Origin: JBFHKO01 sp041595355
GTDB lineage: Bacteria > Pseudomonadota > Gammaproteobacteria > Enterobacterales > Aeromonadaceae
Direction of reading: 5' to 3'
DNA: 9,840 nucleotides
Assembly: GCA_041595355.1 (NCBI GenBank)
Contig: JBFHKO010000088.1
Coordinates: 1 to 9,840, forward strand
The notes below the pieces were generated by a model. It worked only from the letters and a program-made list of their open reading frames with translations, was not told the origin of the DNA and made no database searches. Positions 8,107 to 9,840 of this stretch are shown here, piece after piece. Position 1 is the stretch's first letter; every line of letters begins with the position of its first letter. The translations under genes and the position numbers were made by a program.

Positions 8107-8690
8107 GGCCCCACCTGCCATTGGTTGATGGCCATGCGGATGCGGGTCTCGGGGCCATTGAGTTCCATGCGGCTGGGCAGTAACCAGCCCTGTTGGGGTT
8201 CGAAGCCCTGGTAGTCGAGGCGCCATTCGGCGGTACGCACCTGCTGCAGGCGGCCGTCATTGCCCAGCTGATAGCGGGCCTGACCCGGCAGCCCCTTGAT
8301 CCAGATGGGCAGTTGCGCCACCGGCAGATGCCAGCCGGTCAGCTGATAGATGAGGGCGTCGGGATCCTTGGCCACATGCTCCTCTCCCCGGTCGTCGGTG
8401 ATGGCGATGCGCGAGCCTGTCTTGTGCATGTCCATGATGCGGGTGCCGAGCAGGCTGGAGAGATTGAGCCGGTAATCGTCGCCCCGTTGCTCCCAGTAGA
8501 GGCGCGCCGACCCGTTGCCTTTGGCGCTGGTGATGGCCAGCTTGCCGGAGAGGGTCCAGTGGGTCAGCGCCTCCAGCTGTGCCCGTTGGGCGCGCCAGCG
8601 GGCATCGTCATATTGGGGTTCGGGGGGACGGGTGGCACAGGCACTGAGCAGCAGGGCCAGGCCGATGAGCATAAGGCGCGACAGGTTCAC
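8103..8690 (-). CDS. lolB: Outer-membrane lipoprotein insertion protein LolB
   Basis: Outer-membrane lipoprotein that accepts lipoproteins from periplasmic LolA and inserts them into the outer membrane. The 195-residue precursor (E. coli 207) has a lipoprotein signal peptide ending in the lipobox LSAC, with the lipidated Cys at 18 and no Asp at the next position, as expected for outer-membrane retention. The beta-rich body includes WTLSGKLAI, YWEQRGDDYRLNLSSLLG (with the exposed loop Leu-Gly at about 81-82), LTGWHLPVAQLPIWIKGLPG and the C-terminal RMELNGPETRIRMAINQW. I chose the GTG at 8690 over the in-frame ATG at 8714. The GTG follows an AGGAGG ribosome site by four bases, whereas the ATG has no ribosome site and would lie upstream of the predicted transcription start. 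First gene of lolB-ispE-prs, divergent from hemA. Confidence 0.95.
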   Translation of the reverse strand: MNLSRLMLIGLALLLSACATRPPEPQYDDARWRAQRAQLEALTHWTLSGKLAITSAKGNGSARLYWEQRGDDYRLNLSSLLGTRIMDMHKTGSRIAITDDRGEEHVAKDPDALIYQLTGWHLPVAQLPIWIKGLPGQARYQLGNDGRLQQVRTAEWRLDYQGFEPQQGWLLPSRMELNGPETRIRMAINQWQVGP

Positions 8691-8714
8691 GGGACCTCCT
8701 AGGGCAGACCCCAC

Positions 8715-8742
8715 AGTATAGGGCCAGCCCCCTTGCTTTCAA
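8715..8742 (-). promoter_or_regulatory. lolB operon promoter
   Basis: On the minus strand TTGAAA (8742-8737) and TATACT (8720-8715) are separated by 16 bases; each matches the sigma70 consensus at five of six positions. Transcription would begin near 8708, leaving a leader of only about 18 bases that still includes the AGGAGG at 8700-8695. Confidence 0.7.
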
Positions 8743-8765
8743 AGCCTCGCCCTTTCACATAGAAT
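8737..8765 (+). promoter_or_regulatory. Candidate hemA promoter
   Basis: A -10 hexamer TAGAAT at 8760-8765 (five of six consensus bases) lies 17 bases after TTTCAA at 8737-8742, a weak -35 (three of six). Transcription would start near 8772, about 31 bases before the hemA ATG. The -35 occupies the same six bases as the lolB -35 on the other strand. Confidence 0.5.
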
Positions 8766-8802
8766 GACGCTTTGTTTCCATCCTGGTCAGTTCGTTATCT
8801 TG

Positions 8803-9840
8803 ATGCAGCTGTTCGTACTCGGCGTGAACCACAAGACGGCCCCGCTCTCGTTGCGGGAACGGGTGGCGTTTGGTCCCGAGCGCATCGATGCGGCCCTGGT
8901 GGCGCTGGCCGGGCAACCCGGCGTCAGGGAGGGGGTGATCCTGTCCACCTGCAACCGCACCGAGCTCTATTGCTGCGTCGAACCCGGCGTCGGCGAGGCG
9001 CCCCTGCGCAGCTGGCTGCAGCACTATCAGCACCTGTCCGCCGAGGAGCTGGAAACCAGCGTCTACAGCCACAGCGACAGCGAGGCGGTGCGCCACCTGA
9101 TGCGGGTGGCCTGCGGACTCGACTCCCTGGTGCTGGGGGAACCCCAGATCCTCGGCCAGCTCAAGCAGGCCTTCCAGACCGCTCAGAAGCAGGGCACGGT
9201 GCGCGCCCTGCTGGGGCGGCTGTTCCAGCGCAGCTTCGGGGTGGCCAAGCAGGTGCGTACCGAGACCGATATCGGCGCCAATGCGGTGTCGGTGGCCTTT
9301 GCCGCCGTCAGCCTGGCGCGGCAGATCTTCGCCAACCTGGCTCAGATCCGGGTGCTGCTCATCGGCGCCGGCGAAACCATCGAGCTGGCCGGCCGCCATC
9401 TGCAGAGCCAGTCCATCCAGCACATGACGGTGGCCAACCGCACCCTGGCGCGGGCCCAGGCCCTGGCCCAGGAGTGGGGGGCCGATGTCATCACCCTGGA
9501 CGAGATACCGGCCATTTTGCCCGAGGTGGATCTGGTGCTCAGCTCCACCGCCAGCCCGCTGCCCATTCTCGGCAAGGGGCTGGTGGAGCGCGCCCTCAAG
9601 CAGCGGCGCCACAAGCCGATGCTGCTCATCGATCTGGCCGTGCCGCGGGACATCGAGGAGGAGGTGGGCAATCTGGCGGATGCCTACCTGTACACGGTGG
9701 ACGATCTGCAGGAGGTCATCGCCGAGAACCAGAGTGCGCGCAAACAGGCGGCCCGCCAGGCCGAGCTCATCATACTGGCGGCGCGCAGCGAGTTCATGGC
9801 CTGGTATCAGGCGCTGCCCACCCTGGCGCTGATCCGCGAC
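8803..9840 (+). CDS. hemA: Glutamyl-tRNA reductase (3' end outside window)
   Basis: Reduces glutamyl-tRNA(Glu) with NADPH to glutamate-1-semialdehyde, the first committed step of C5-pathway tetrapyrrole (haem) synthesis. The 346 codons present cover most of the expected length (E. coli 418) and run open to the edge. The catalytic cysteine is C50 within LSTCNRTELY. GLDSLVLGEPQILGQ and VRTETDIGANAVSVAFAA belong to the catalytic and linker regions. The NADPH-binding Rossmann loop IGAGETIELAGRHL begins at about 187, followed by SSTASPLPI and DLAVPRDIEEEVG. The missing C-terminus should be the dimerisation domain. The ATG at 8803 aligns with the E. coli start (MTLLALGINHKTA versus MQLFVLGVNHKTA). 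No clear ribosome site precedes it. It is divergent from lolB; in E. coli prfA and prmC follow, which cannot be checked here. Confidence 0.97.
   Translation, partial: MQLFVLGVNHKTAPLSLRERVAFGPERIDAALVALAGQPGVREGVILSTCNRTELYCCVEPGVGEAPLRSWLQHYQHLSAEELETSVYSHSDSEAVRHLMRVACGLDSLVLGEPQILGQLKQAFQTAQKQGTVRALLGRLFQRSFGVAKQVRTETDIGANAVSVAFAAVSLARQIFANLAQIRVLLIGAGETIELAGRHLQSQSIQHMTVANRTLARAQALAQEWGADVITLDEIPAILPEVDLVLSSTASPLPILGKGLVERALKQRRHKPMLLIDLAVPRDIEEEVGNLADAYLYTVDDLQEVIAENQSARKQAARQAELIILAARSEFMAWYQALPTLALIRD

Overview
This is an ordinary-looking chromosomal segment of a high-GC gammaproteobacterium. HemA, LolB, IspE, Prs, Hpt, YadG, YadH and NorR all resemble their Escherichia coli counterparts closely, and the lolB-ispE-prs run divergent from hemA is the arrangement found in enterobacteria and relatives. 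The GC content and the presence of a NorR nitric oxide sensor would fit an Aeromonadales-type genus (Aeromonas, Oceanimonas, Zobellella), but that placement is inference. No phage genes, insertion sequences, CRISPR arrays, tRNA or rRNA genes were seen, and I found no convincing new multi-gene system.

Layout. On the minus strand at the left edge lie norR (2556-982) and, downstream of it, the 5' part of a sugar-type periplasmic solute-binding protein (899 to beyond base 1). Divergent from norR is a small exported protein of unknown function (2738-3121), followed by hpt (3326-3859) and an overlapping ABC-2 exporter pair, yadG-yadH (3961-5648). A minus-strand terminator separates these from a small exported minus-strand protein (5976-5731). 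Next comes the minus-strand operon lolB-ispE-prs (8690-6210), which ends in a strong hairpin. hemA runs to the right from 8803 and is cut by the window edge.

How the genes relate. Prs makes PRPP and Hpt consumes PRPP to salvage hypoxanthine or guanine, so two steps of nucleotide metabolism sit about 2.4 kb apart, although on opposite strands. HemA starts tetrapyrrole synthesis, LolB inserts lipoproteins into the outer membrane, and IspE is a step of the MEP isoprenoid pathway. These are housekeeping functions that share DNA rather than a pathway. NorR is a nitric oxide-responsive sigma54 activator, but no usual NorR target (norVW, hmp, norB) is in the window.

The best second-look items are regulatory. 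The last ~300 bp of ispE are far more AT-rich than the rest of the gene (about 55% versus 73% GC by hand count) and contain a near-consensus extended -10 promoter pointing at prs. The lolB and hemA promoters appear to use the same six bases, on opposite strands, as their -35 elements. A 28-codon reading frame exactly bridges the norR stop and the start of the binding-protein gene.
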